From: a virus
DNA length: 64,000 nucleotides
IMG/VR virus record: IMGVR_UViG_3300013120_000738
Span: 163,726-227,725 of that record
Strand: one strand, 5' to 3'
Shown here: positions 13,497 through 20,975 of the stretch, in pieces
How the letters are laid out: each line of letters begins with the position of its first letter
Numbering within the stretch: position 1 is the first letter of the stretch
The notes under the pieces: generated by a model
Database searches by the model: none
What the model was told of the DNA's origin: nothing
Seen by the model: the letters and a program-made list of their open reading frames with translations, nothing else
Translations under genes and position numbers: made by a program

Positions 13497-13787
13497 CTAG
13501 CTAAGGGCTATCTCTCGGATGTCGTTCTTAATGAATGTGAGGAAGATGTGGCTGTCATTACCCGCGTCGGCGTCGGTAACTTCCAGGTCTCCCCATGGGG
13601 CTTCCGCTTCCTTGATCACGATGTCGTCCGCCTCAGACCCGTCGAAAGTCCTCATAAAGTACGCGACGAGGAGCGGATCTCGCTCAATGGGATCATCGGG
13701 GACGAATAATAGGGTTTCGTCCGGCCTTGATGGGCAATTCTGGCACTCCACATAAGCAACAACGATCGCGAATTTGCCTTTTTGCAT
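13497..13787 (-). CDS. Hypothetical protein, 96 residues
   Basis: ATG behind TTGGAGACAAAAAC, stop TAG. Starts with a beta strand and a CQNC pair, then an acidic mixed region. No family recognised. Confidence 0.7.
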   Translation of the reverse strand: MQKGKFAIVVAYVECQNCPSRPDETLLFVPDDPIERDPLLVAYFMRTFDGSEADDIVIKEAEAPWGDLEVTDADAGNDSHIFLTFIKNDIREIALS

Positions 13788-13808
13788 GTTTTTGTCTCCA
13801 AAGAAACA

Positions 13809-13838
13809 CCGGGATGATGGGTGCACCCACCATCCCGG
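13809..13838. terminator. Strong hairpin terminator
   Basis: CCGGGATG pairs with CATCCCGG and the inner TGGGTGCACCCA is self-complementary, giving a nearly continuous stem upstream of the gene at 13497. Confidence 0.65.
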
Positions 13839-14140
13839 CTGGATAACCGATTCTCGATGTCCTAGACTACCGACTACTCATCGCCAGCGGCCAGCGGGGG
13901 CGTGCATCTGACGCAGCCCGCTCGGCGGAAATCAGGCTCCTAGCCAGTAGCGTCAACAAATCACCAAATCTCGATCATCCTATCCTCCATCTGTGAAAAG
14001 CGGCGGGGCGGCCCCTGGTACGTGCTGTGACGCCTCCCAGGAGCCGCCAGGGCGACGACCCCGGCCTAGGGAAAGCTTACTCTGTCACCCCCGCTCCGCC
14101 ACATGCGAATCTAAAGGGTTCCGACCATGTGCACGAGTAC
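13839..14140. other. About 300 bp without a convincing gene
   Basis: Only very short frames occur. There are GC-rich inverted segments and, near 14030, a minus-strand TCACAGC preceded by CTCCTGGG that resembles a compressed promoter-like element. It could encode a small RNA, but nothing is decisive. Confidence 0.4.
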
Positions 14141-14329
14141 TTACCCAAACCCACGCAAAGACGCCCAACCGGGCAGCAACGCTAGAGCCAAAGTGGAAGC
14201 ACGAAAAACCGTGCACACGGTCTGAACTCGAGTCTTACATCGCGGCGGCCGACTGGCGGGATCGTCGCAACAACCTTTGACGACTCCCGCCAGCGACGCA
14301 ACCGCGATAATGATAATCAGTCCGTGCAA
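14141..14329 (-). CDS. Small membrane or exported protein
   Basis: 62 residues from a TTG start with GAGGAGGGACAAG upstream. Residues 4-16 (LIIIIAVASLAGV) are hydrophobic, followed by CC and a basic region, so it may be an exported or lipid-anchored peptide. The promoter-like element at 14352 directly precedes it. Confidence 0.5.
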   Translation of the reverse strand: MHGLIIIIAVASLAGVVKGCCDDPASRPPRCKTRVQTVCTVFRASTLALALLPGWASLRGFG

Positions 14330-14351
14330 AACTTGTCCCTCCTCAACCCAC

Positions 14352-14380
14352 TGTGACCAACCATCCCCAGGGATTAAACT
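14352..14380 (-). promoter_or_regulatory. Bipartite promoter-like element (GGTCACA variant)
   Basis: GTTTAAT then GGTCACA on the minus strand, 22 bp upstream of the TTG start at 14329; overlaps the stop of the HNH gene. Confidence 0.65.
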
Positions 14381-14853
14381 CCTAAATCAGCTATCCGATG
14401 ATGATACGGACAAAGCAAAAGCGTTTTATCATGATCTAAAGGATCATCACCAAAATGATGCATATCAACCATTCGTCGGTCACCCTTTAAATCCAAATCA
14501 CAACCAGACGGATGTTGGCAGACAATACCAAATTTAGTTAAAAGCTCATCTTTCTTGATCATGTGCTCCCGACGATTTTTGGTTTGTCTCTTCTGCCTTT
14601 CCACACCAGTAAACTCGAAATCTCTCTTACACTTTTTGTCGCAGAAGTTATTCTTACACCGTTTGACTTGTGAAGGAATTCTCTCAAGTTCCTTCCCACA
14701 AGTTGCACAGCAAACCACAATCTTCCCGCTGCTACGTAAAGAATTACCATGTTTTGCCGTGCAACTAAGCGAACAGAATCTAGCTCTCCCTCGCTTTAAA
14801 TCTGCTGGTCTTGCGTCAAACTCGACGCCACATTGTTCACATTTTGTTTTCAT
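14374..14853 (-). CDS. HNH endonuclease with zinc fingers
   Basis: 159 residues. Two N-terminal Cys4 fingers (CEQCGVEF/CSLSC and CATCGKEL/CDKKC) precede a C-terminal HNH module with VDMHHFGDD and LCPYHH. ATG at 14853 is preferred over the open frame extending to 15006, because GGAGG precedes it inside a long hairpin (14854-14893). More AT-rich than its neighbours. Probably a mobile homing-type nuclease whose translation is controlled by that hairpin. Confidence 0.85.
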   Translation of the reverse strand: MKTKCEQCGVEFDARPADLKRGRARFCSLSCTAKHGNSLRSSGKIVVCCATCGKELERIPSQVKRCKNNFCDKKCKRDFEFTGVERQKRQTKNRREHMIKKDELLTKFGIVCQHPSGCDLDLKGDRRMVDMHHFGDDPLDHDKTLLLCPYHHRIADLGV

Positions 14854-14893
14854 CGCTTCCACCTCCACTTTATTTTTGATGGAAGTGGAAGCG
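14854..14893 (-). promoter_or_regulatory. Hairpin sequestering the HNH ribosome site
   Basis: A 14-bp stem with one G-U pair and a 12-nt loop ends exactly at the HNH ATG and contains the GGAGG in its 3' arm. In long transcripts it would block translation. Confidence 0.75.
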
Positions 14894-14971
14894 ACAACAG
14901 TGGAGATGTCGCCATCGAAGGCGAGTCCAGTGTCTTTGCTGACCAATCCCACAGGGTCTTGCTGAGGCAAT

Positions 14972-15328
14972 TTACTGCGGCGAGCTACCACGCTCAGATT
15001 CGTCACTCGGAGACCTGTCGATACCTGTCATCCCCTCCTCTTCGAAGCCAGCATCATCCGGCTCCCACTGAAACGAAAAATCCTCATACTCCCAGTCACC
15101 AGCAATACCACCGGCACGGGCTCGATCAACAACAGCGTGAATTTGAGGACCTAATTCCTCATCCCACTCAATACGCGGATCAAGCGACTGAATTTCTCGC
15201 CTCTTCATCGCCTCCATCGTCGCATCATAGTCCTCGAACCGGAAGGTCCCATAGACTGTGCGAGTGTCGCCGTTAGACGCTCGGTATCGCTTGGAGACGC
15301 GACGCTCGTAAGGGTTGTCGCTTGGCAC
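14972..15328 (-). CDS. Hypothetical protein, 118 residues
   Basis: GTG with GGAGGAAGTAA upstream, stop TAA. Mixed alpha/beta with an acidic C-terminal tail. Overlaps the 3' end of the upstream gene by 56 bp. No family recognised. Confidence 0.7.
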   Translation of the reverse strand: MPSDNPYERRVSKRYRASNGDTRTVYGTFRFEDYDATMEAMKRREIQSLDPRIEWDEELGPQIHAVVDRARAGGIAGDWEYEDFSFQWEPDDAGFEEEGMTGIDRSPSDESERGSSPQ

Positions 15329-15539
15329 TTACTTCCTCCTTCCAACGCTTAATGCAATCCAAGCAAGCACCCTCGACGTCGGGATCGATCCAGAACACAA
15401 ATTCGAGCTCCTCATCGTCCGTCACCAGTGCTTGCGGGATTGTGCCGTGACAATCCGGATATAGGTGCCAGTAGCCGTCCAAGCCGACGTATCGGCCATC
15501 CTCAACGATCTTCTGGCTCAAACTACCCATCCAAGACAT
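15273..15539 (-). CDS. Hypothetical protein, 88 residues
   Basis: ATG behind AGGAGGACAAGAGC, stop TAA inside the downstream gene. Contains LYPDCHG and CLDCIKRW, a possible metal-binding pair. Promoter-like element at 15561-15588. Confidence 0.7.
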   Translation of the reverse strand: MSWMGSLSQKIVEDGRYVGLDGYWHLYPDCHGTIPQALVTDDEELEFVFWIDPDVEGACLDCIKRWKEEVSAKRQPLRASRLQAIPSV

Positions 15540-15560
15540 GCTCTTGTCCTCCTGCCCACC

Positions 15561-15588
15561 TGTGACGAACCCACCGTCAGAGGTAAAT
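15561..15588 (-). promoter_or_regulatory. Bipartite promoter-like element (CGTCACA variant)
   Basis: ATTTACC then CGTCACA on the minus strand, 22 bp upstream of the start at 15539. Confidence 0.65.
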
Positions 15589-15788
15589 TAACGATAGTTC
15601 GCCGAACAGCCACCAATACTGTCGATGAACTGGTGCTCTACACCGCCATTCCGAGCAGTGATAACCGCATTACTGACCGATCCCGGCCGCGACGGACGAG
15701 CCAAAAAACGACACTTCGGACGACACTTCGGACACTCCGAATGTTCTTTAAAGTCAAACTGTGTCCCACAATGCTGACACTCGATCAT
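15588..15788 (-). CDS. Zinc-ribbon protein
   Basis: 66 residues with CQHCGTQF and CPKCRPKC about 15 residues apart, a four-Cys ribbon, then a basic tail. ATG behind AAGGAGAATTATC, stop TAA. Confidence 0.75.
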   Translation of the reverse strand: MIECQHCGTQFDFKEHSECPKCRPKCRFLARPSRPGSVSNAVITARNGGVEHQFIDSIGGCSANYR

Positions 15789-15836
15789 GATAATTCTCCT
15801 TTTGAAGGGACGCCAAGGTTGGCTATCTGACCGCTG

Positions 15837-15852
15837 CCACAAGTACTTGTGG
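15837..15852. repeat. Perfect 16-bp palindrome
   Basis: CCACAAGTACTTGTGG lies in the leader of the gene at 15588; it could be an operator for a dimeric regulator. Confidence 0.7.
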
Positions 15853-15927
15853 CCAGTGCTAAAGAGCTGGCCCGCTCCCTGCCACCTTTATCGCGCGTTA
15901 CCAACCCTGGCGTCCGCTCAAAAGAAT

Positions 15928-15951
15928 GGCCGGGGGCTTTCGCCCCCGGCC
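15928..15951. terminator. GC hairpin terminator
   Basis: GGCCGGGGGC pairs with GCCCCCGGCC just after the stop of the DUF932-like gene. Confidence 0.75.
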
Positions 15952-15966
15952 CAGAACATCACACCC

Positions 15967-17193
15967 TTAGTTCTGTGCGTGATCCGAACCCGTCAGGCCC
16001 GCACCCATCTTCGCCGTCACCAAGAAGTCCGAGAAATCCTCGAACTTCTCCTTGGTGCCCTCCATGTCGTACTCGCCGCTGATCAGCGAGCCAACCCACG
16101 CGTTCAGGCGTCGGGAACCCTCCGTGCTGGCGTAATGCGTCGCCACTTCCGTCGCGAAGTTGATGCTGTCGTAGACCGTCGCCTTGGTCGGGAGGGTCTT
16201 CTGTCGCTTGTGCGACAAAGCATCGAGATTGGCCAGCCCATACAGGTGACTCGTGTCCCCCGTCATCGTGTGAAAGGCCTTGATAACCGGCGAGCCGATC
16301 ACATCCGTATCCTCGCCCAACGAGGACTGTGCACGACCTTCCGGCGTCGACAACGCCCAACCCTGGAGTCCAGGGGACTTCTTCAAGGACGGCTCGTCCA
16401 CGCCGACGATCTGCTTGTTGGCGTGCAGCTTCACGAGCAACTGGTAGAGCATGTTGCTCTCGTAGACCGACGCCCAGGACGTCGTAGCCGCTTCCATCCG
16501 CTGGCGGAGAGCCGCGTAGCCCTCGTCGTTGCCGAAACCATCCAAGGCCCGTGTGATCGCCGGAGTGACATCCTCCCCACCCTTGCCGATGCTCAACTGG
16601 CTGCGGAACGCCTTGGCGAATCCGATCATGCCATTCGAGCAGATCTGGCGAAGCAGCGAGAGGTAGATGTTCGGGCTCCCGTACCCGTCGACGGGCGTCC
16701 TCATGAGAAAACGATTCGAGAACATGTCGCCCGCGACGTCGAAGTTATTCGAGCCAGTTCGGGGCGTGTGGGTGGACTCCACGATGCCGTCGTGGTAGCC
16801 GATCTCCTGCCCATGGTATCGTTCGAGCAGATCCACGATGTCGTCGAAGCCCACGACCGGCCGCGTCGGCATGCTGGCGGCCCGCAAAGTCGTCTTGCCG
16901 GTCTGCTGATCCTTCTCGATGCAGACACGCAAGCGATCGTTCTGCTCCCGCTCCGCGATGCGGTTGAAAACCTCATCGTGATCGAAGTACTTGAAGCAGT
17001 TCGAACCGATGCCGAAACGAGCGAAGAGACTCGTCCAGAACCGGTCGGACGGCTGGTGCTTCTCGTCCTGCACGACCACGCCCGTCACGGTCTTGCGACC
17101 GGACTTCGCGTCTGTCTCCTGTTCCACGACGATGTCATTGATCGGCGTGATCCGGTAGTCGAACGAGTAGCGTTCGGTGAGAGAAGTAGTCAT
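15967..17193 (-). CDS. DUF932-like phage/plasmid protein
   Basis: 408 residues. The layout, with an N-terminal conserved region, a central FRTPV/NGM-type block (residues about 150-200: DVAGDMFSNRFLMRTPVDGYG, interrupted here) and ICSNGMIGFAK, resembles DUF932 proteins carried by many phages and plasmids. Their biochemical role is not established; association with replication or recombination has been suggested from context. ATG at 17193 with GGAGG upstream; promoter-like element at 17255. Confidence 0.6.
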   Translation of the reverse strand: MTTSLTERYSFDYRITPINDIVVEQETDAKSGRKTVTGVVVQDEKHQPSDRFWTSLFARFGIGSNCFKYFDHDEVFNRIAEREQNDRLRVCIEKDQQTGKTTLRAASMPTRPVVGFDDIVDLLERYHGQEIGYHDGIVESTHTPRTGSNNFDVAGDMFSNRFLMRTPVDGYGSPNIYLSLLRQICSNGMIGFAKAFRSQLSIGKGGEDVTPAITRALDGFGNDEGYAALRQRMEAATTSWASVYESNMLYQLLVKLHANKQIVGVDEPSLKKSPGLQGWALSTPEGRAQSSLGEDTDVIGSPVIKAFHTMTGDTSHLYGLANLDALSHKRQKTLPTKATVYDSINFATEVATHYASTEGSRRLNAWVGSLISGEYDMEGTKEKFEDFSDFLVTAKMGAGLTGSDHAQN

Positions 17194-17254
17194 AGGTCTG
17201 AAACCTCCGAAAAAGGGTGTGAAAAATGTGGGGGATTGCCCCCGTCCAGTATCC

Positions 17255-17283
17255 TGTGACCAACCCATACTAGGCGGTTAAAT
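17255..17283 (-). promoter_or_regulatory. Bipartite promoter-like element (GGTCACA variant)
   Basis: ATTTAAC then GGTCACA on the minus strand, about 60 bp upstream of the start at 17193. Confidence 0.7.
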
Positions 17284-17291
17284 CCAGGGGA

Positions 17292-17366
17292 CTATTGGGC
17301 GATTATCGCGGCCACCAGTCGTACAAACGCTAGGACTAATCCCAAATGCCAAAACGGCCAAACCAT
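17292..17366 (-). CDS. 24-residue membrane peptide
   Basis: ATG at 17366, stop TAG. Nearly the whole peptide is hydrophobic (FWHLGLVLAFVRLVAAII), as in the tiny membrane peptides at 876 and 14141. A degenerate promoter-like sequence is at about 17426-17447. Ribosome site is weak. Confidence 0.4.
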   Translation of the reverse strand: MVWPFWHLGLVLAFVRLVAAIIAQ

Positions 17367-17434
17367 AATGTTCGTACCTATGGGTCACCAACCGATAATC
17401 CCCCATACCCCTTTCAAATACGTTCGGACAGAAT

Positions 17435-17455
17435 CCCCAGGATTATCCCCTGGGG
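17435..17455. terminator. Short GC hairpin
   Basis: CCCCAG pairs with CTGGGG right after the stop of the gene at 17457. Confidence 0.5.
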
Positions 17456-17456
17456 C

Positions 17457-17765
17457 TCACCCCAAATTCTCCTCGATCGCGATGAAAATGTCTTCGAGAT
17501 CGAACCCATCGTTGATCTGGCAATCATCCTCCCAGACGTCGTCCGGACTCTCGACCGGATGAGGACCATAAAAGAAGGTCTCGTCGCCAGCATTCCTCGC
17601 CACAAAAAAGCTGGCAAGGACTACCCCATCTTCCTCAAGATGATAAAGAAGGGCATGCCGAGGATTCTCGCTGAGGTACTCGAACAGCTCGTCGAGAGAC
17701 CTTTGCTGGCGATTATCCTCGAACACGCCACTATCTTCGCCAAACGAACACAAATACGTTGTCAC
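17457..17765 (-). CDS. Acidic hypothetical protein, 102 residues
   Basis: GTG at 17765 with AAGGAGCAAGACA upstream. Acidic mixed fold (RSLDELFEYLSENP, then HLEEDGVVLASFFVA). No family recognised. Confidence 0.7.
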   Translation of the reverse strand: MTTYLCSFGEDSGVFEDNRQQRSLDELFEYLSENPRHALLYHLEEDGVVLASFFVARNAGDETFFYGPHPVESPDDVWEDDCQINDGFDLEDIFIAIEENLG

Positions 17766-17789
17766 TGTCTTGCTCCTTGATAGAAGAAA

Positions 17790-17824
17790 CTGGCGACGCC
17801 CAAGACCACCCTGGACGCCGCCAG
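17790..17824. terminator. Hairpin after the helicase gene
   Basis: CTGGCGACG pairs imperfectly with CGCCGCCAG in the gap between the helicase and the next gene. Confidence 0.4.
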
Positions 17825-17842
17825 CCCCAAGCACAGGATACG

Positions 17843-19009
17843 CTAGAAGCGAAGCCGCCTCGCCTTCTTGTCCTTCCGGTTGAGAATGAACTGAGGCATC
17901 TCAACCGGTGTGGTAGCGATAGCAATCCTCGCCTGATTGTTGATCTCCTGCAGATGCGGATTCACCCGCAAAGTCCGCCACTCGCTCTCCTGCCAGAGAT
18001 ACTGCTGCTCCGGCATCGCAGTCCGAATCATCGGCCAGCGAGTATTCTTCGACTGAACCACCTGCTTGTGGCCCAATCCTGAATACTGCCGGAACACCCG
18101 ACCACTCATTTGCATCGTCGGACCCTTCCCCGAATCCCTCACCCACGCCGTAGCCAACGAAGGCTCATCAAAACCCTCCGTCAAGACCATGCAATTAATG
18201 AGACAAGGAATGTCGCCAGCCCGAAACGCCTGAAGTTTGTCCTCAGTCACCTTCGGCTCTCCACCGCGTACGACGTCGCTGACGATCCCTCGCTTCTGGA
18301 AGAGGTTGTGTAGCTCAAAACACTGCTCCAACTCCAGAAAGTAGAAGATCGACTTGCCCCAGCGATCCGGCTCAGCACAATAGAAATCGCAAATGGTCTC
18401 CGGATCCCACTTCGGGATCGAGAAATGGTGGTACTTGCTGAGGAAGCCATCCTGAATCAACTGATGGATACCCGCGTCCTTGATGACCTTCGAGAAGCAA
18501 AGCTTCATGCTGTCGGTCCGAAAGGGCGTCGCAGTCAGCCCAAGAACGAAGTCCGGCTCAATCGTGTTGTGCAAGTGAGTGCACGAGCTTGCGGCGTCGT
18601 GTTGTGCTTCGTCTATTATCATGAGGACCTTCTTACCGGCCTGTTTGGCGGCCAGAAGCTTCTCAGGATAACGATCGAACATCGACGTCGGGTGAAAATC
18701 CTGTAGGTCGATACCCTTCTGTGTGTTCTCGCGGCCAACCTGTCCAAGAAGGTTCCGCCGCATCGCCACCCAGCCCGTAACAAGATCAGGGAACTGAGAG
18801 CGGAGAACTTTCGCCAGAACGAGCCCCATGATGGACTTGCCGCTGCCGGTGGGACTCTCCACCATCACCGACTGCACAGCCGGTTCGATCTCGTCGGCAC
18901 CGTTCACATACTTGCCAGTGAACATGTCCACAGCTTTACCAACGATCCGACGCTGGTAGGGGCGTGGCTCCACACCTGTGCCGCTAATCGCGGCCTCGAT
19001 CCGTTTCAT
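17843..19009 (-). CDS. SF2 DNA/RNA helicase (UvsW/DEAD-like)
   Basis: 388 residues. RPYQRRIV near residue 17 is a Q-motif-like start; SPTGSGKSI is Walker A; MIIDEAQHD is the DEAQ-type Walker B; LGLTATPFR is motif III; a C-terminal RecA domain contains LTEGFDEPS and the QMSGRVFRQ arginine-finger motif VI. The family unwinds or remodels nucleic acid with ATP and supports recombination-dependent replication in phages. ATG at 19009 behind AGGAGACAGCT; own promoter-like element at 19056. Complete. Confidence 0.92.
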   Translation of the reverse strand: MKRIEAAISGTGVEPRPYQRRIVGKAVDMFTGKYVNGADEIEPAVQSVMVESPTGSGKSIMGLVLAKVLRSQFPDLVTGWVAMRRNLLGQVGRENTQKGIDLQDFHPTSMFDRYPEKLLAAKQAGKKVLMIIDEAQHDAASSCTHLHNTIEPDFVLGLTATPFRTDSMKLCFSKVIKDAGIHQLIQDGFLSKYHHFSIPKWDPETICDFYCAEPDRWGKSIFYFLELEQCFELHNLFQKRGIVSDVVRGGEPKVTEDKLQAFRAGDIPCLINCMVLTEGFDEPSLATAWVRDSGKGPTMQMSGRVFRQYSGLGHKQVVQSKNTRWPMIRTAMPEQQYLWQESEWRTLRVNPHLQEINNQARIAIATTPVEMPQFILNRKDKKARRLRF

Positions 19010-19055
19010 AGCTGTCTCCTGTGCTTGGAATACACGAACTTATCCTGTGTACTCC

Positions 19056-19085
19056 TGTGACGAGCAACCCCCCAGGAGGTAAATC
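19056..19085 (-). promoter_or_regulatory. Bipartite promoter-like element (CGTCACA variant)
   Basis: ATTTACC then CGTCACA on the minus strand, 47 bp upstream of the helicase start. Confidence 0.65.
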
Positions 19086-19272
19086 AAGCAGCCCAAGCCC
19101 AACGAATACTAGTCGTCGCGTCCTTACCATTCGAAGGATGATATACCGTATACCAACCCTTCACAACAGCGACAACAATGAAACCCCTGTACGGACCTTC
19201 CTCGATCGTGTCGTCGACCTTGTACCTAGCTCCAGACAAAATGATGTCCCCCCAATTCCTCGATACGGTCAT
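19084..19272 (-). CDS. Hypothetical protein, about 62 residues
   Basis: Stop TGA in the promoter-like element. The ATG at 19272 overlaps the upstream gene by 47 bp; a later ATT/TTG behind GGGGGGACATC is a possible alternative. Beta-rich (GFIVVAVVKGWYTVYHP), SH3-like in pattern. No family recognised. Confidence 0.6.
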   Translation of the reverse strand: MTVSRNWGDIILSGARYKVDDTIEEGPYRGFIVVAVVKGWYTVYHPSNGKDATTSIRWAWAA

Positions 19273-19630
19273 GGATGGCCTTCACCCATTCGTAATCATT
19301 GGCCGTCCCAACATACGGAACGGCATCCCGAAAGATGATCAGACGACGCAACTCCTCATCGAAAGCAGGTACCACAAACGAAGCTCCCCAGTTATAGACG
19401 AGCTCCCCGTCCCACTCCCAAATGACGCAGCCCCGATCATCCTCCTTGTACAAGTTGATCTTGCCGAGCCAACATGTACCGTGATGTTCCTTCATCGCGG
19501 CAATGAGTTCCCGGTTAGTGTCATTGAGGACATCATCGGCCTCCGCTGGACAAAATCCACCACCCTGGCGGACAGAGTTCATGAAGGCCCGAAGATGCCT
19601 CTTCTTTGCCGCTGCCAACGTCGTTGTCAT
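19226..19630 (-). CDS. Hypothetical protein, 134 residues
   Basis: ATG with AGGGGACGACTGAC upstream, stop TAG. Mixed alpha/beta; contains KINLYKEDDRGCVIWEWDGE. No family recognised. Confidence 0.7.
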   Translation of the reverse strand: MTTTLAAAKKRHLRAFMNSVRQGGGFCPAEADDVLNDTNRELIAAMKEHHGTCWLGKINLYKEDDRGCVIWEWDGELVYNWGASFVVPAFDEELRRLIIFRDAVPYVGTANDYEWVKAIHDRIEELGGHHFVWS

Positions 19631-19631
19631 G

Positions 19632-19751
19632 TCAGTCGTCCCCTAAACCATAATCGTCGATATCTGAAGTGAAAGACCCAGTATGGCTCCTATGCGGACA
19701 ATCCAAACAATCGTTAATCACAATAACCTTCGCTCGTGGCGACAATACCAT
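19632..19751 (-). CDS. 39-residue Cys/His peptide
   Basis: ATG behind GGGGAGGACATT, stop TGA one base before the next start. Contains CLDCPHRSH, a compact metal-binding pattern. Preceded by a promoter-like element at 19770. Confidence 0.6.
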   Translation of the reverse strand: MVLSPRAKVIVINDCLDCPHRSHTGSFTSDIDDYGLGDD

Positions 19752-19769
19752 AATGTCCTCCCCGAACCC

Positions 19770-19797
19770 TGTGACAGACAATCCCCAGGAGTTAAGT
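19770..19797 (-). promoter_or_regulatory. Bipartite promoter-like element
   Basis: CTTAAC then TGTCACA on the minus strand, 19 bp upstream of the start at 19751. Confidence 0.75.
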
Positions 19798-20064
19798 CCT
19801 CGGAACTACCCCATACGCTCTCTTGCGATACAAATCCTTATACCGAAGCGTCGCAAAAGTCTGAGCGATCCCGTCCCGCAACCGACGCTTCATCCGATTC
19901 GCCTGGCCCACAGTCAAAATCGCCTCAGAAAAATCACCACTACAAATATTGCGATCCTTCGTAAGTTCATCAATACCCTCATTGACCAGATCCATCACAT
20001 CATCAAAAAGATGCTCCCGGATCTCCTCTACCTGTTGCATCGTCACTGGCTTTATTCTTGGCAC
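19792..20064 (-). CDS. Helical hypothetical protein, 90 residues
   Basis: GTG with GGAGGATATT upstream, stop TAA. Helical throughout (QQVEEIREHLFDDVMDLVNE). Overlaps the upstream gene by 13 bp. No family recognised. Confidence 0.7.
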   Translation of the reverse strand: MPRIKPVTMQQVEEIREHLFDDVMDLVNEGIDELTKDRNICSGDFSEAILTVGQANRMKRRLRDGIAQTFATLRYKDLYRKRAYGVVPRT

Positions 20065-20318
20065 AATATCCTCCTCAATCTATCAGGATTTCCAGAAGTC
20101 GTAAAAACAAATGACGACCTAGTCGCCCTAGATCCAGTCGGTGTCACCCGCAAAACCGTATACTCCTCTTCATTGTACACCAACGTACCATGATCAGGAG
20201 CATAAACAATAAGGTCAGAATCAGGATTCTCCACCCGATCAGACACAGCCCAAAGCAAAGTACCATCAGTACCACTTATAGGTTGCTCAATCAAGTGATA
20301 GAAATGAAGATCAGTCAC
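20052..20318 (-). CDS. Hypothetical protein, 88 residues
   Basis: GTG starts right after the HNH stop with GGAGTCTTAA as ribosome site; stop TAA. Beta-rich. Its position immediately behind a mobile endonuclease suggests it was once directly downstream of the GHKL gene. Confidence 0.7.
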   Translation of the reverse strand: MTDLHFYHLIEQPISGTDGTLLWAVSDRVENPDSDLIVYAPDHGTLVYNEEEYTVLRVTPTGSRATRSSFVFTTSGNPDRLRRILCQE

Positions 20319-20975
20319 TTAAGACTCCAAGTATTCAGCAGCAGCTCTAAGCCGTTCTGGATTATCACCAAAAAGGCCTATACCACTATTACAATTCGAG
20401 CACAATAAACCACGATATTTGCCAGTTTTATGACAATGATCAATATGAAATGATGGACCAGTCGGTGATTTACAAATCTCACAAGTAGTACCCACCATTT
20501 CAGCTATTTCGAGGGCTTTTTCATTCGGCACACCCATTTTCTTACAACGACGAAGGATATGCTGTCGCTTATGAGCGGCACCAGTACAGTGCTTACAAGT
20601 AGATCTTCTACCATCATAACTATACTTGCTCTTCCAAAAATCCGTTAATGGTAGCTGACATTTACATTTGGTACAAACACGCTTACCATCTGAAAGAGTA
20701 ATCGCATGCCGGTGGCACTTTATACAAATAGAAGCTTTAGATGATTTCCGACCACCACATTGCGGACAAACATCCCTACCAGTACGAAGTTTTATATCAG
20801 TGCATTTTCTACATTGCTTCGCACGTTTGCTCTTACGAGCACCACAAGAGCATAAATCATACCGATTAGCTTGTGTTTGTGCTTTAGTTAATTGTTGTTC
20901 AACCTTCCTACAACCACCACACTGTTTGGCACGTCTATCCTTTTGCTTACCACACTTTGGGCATTTGTCTTTCAT
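20319..20975 (-). CDS. Zinc-finger/endonuclease VII-type nuclease
   Basis: 218 residues. Four successive CPKCGKQ-type zinc knuckles occupy residues 1-120, then a recombination endonuclease VII-like module: TTCEICKSP, FHIDHCHKTG, RGLLCSNCNSGIG and a C-terminal GDNPERLRAAAEYL. T4 endonuclease VII relatives resolve branched DNA, and free-standing versions behave as homing nucleases. It starts in an ATGA overlap with the GHKL gene on the same strand and is AT-rich, so it sits inside the operon without a terminator. Confidence 0.85.
   Translation of the reverse strand: MKDKCPKCGKQKDRRAKQCGGCRKVEQQLTKAQTQANRYDLCSCGARKSKRAKQCRKCTDIKLRTGRDVCPQCGGRKSSKASICIKCHRHAITLSDGKRVCTKCKCQLPLTDFWKSKYSYDGRRSTCKHCTGAAHKRQHILRRCKKMGVPNEKALEIAEMVGTTCEICKSPTGPSFHIDHCHKTGKYRGLLCSNCNSGIGLFGDNPERLRAAAEYLES

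Noticed and set aside
15787-17259. A 490-codon plus-strand open frame
   Set aside because: It is antisense to the DUF932-like gene, whose GC-rich codons keep the other strand open; its composition is Arg/His/Leu-rich noise.
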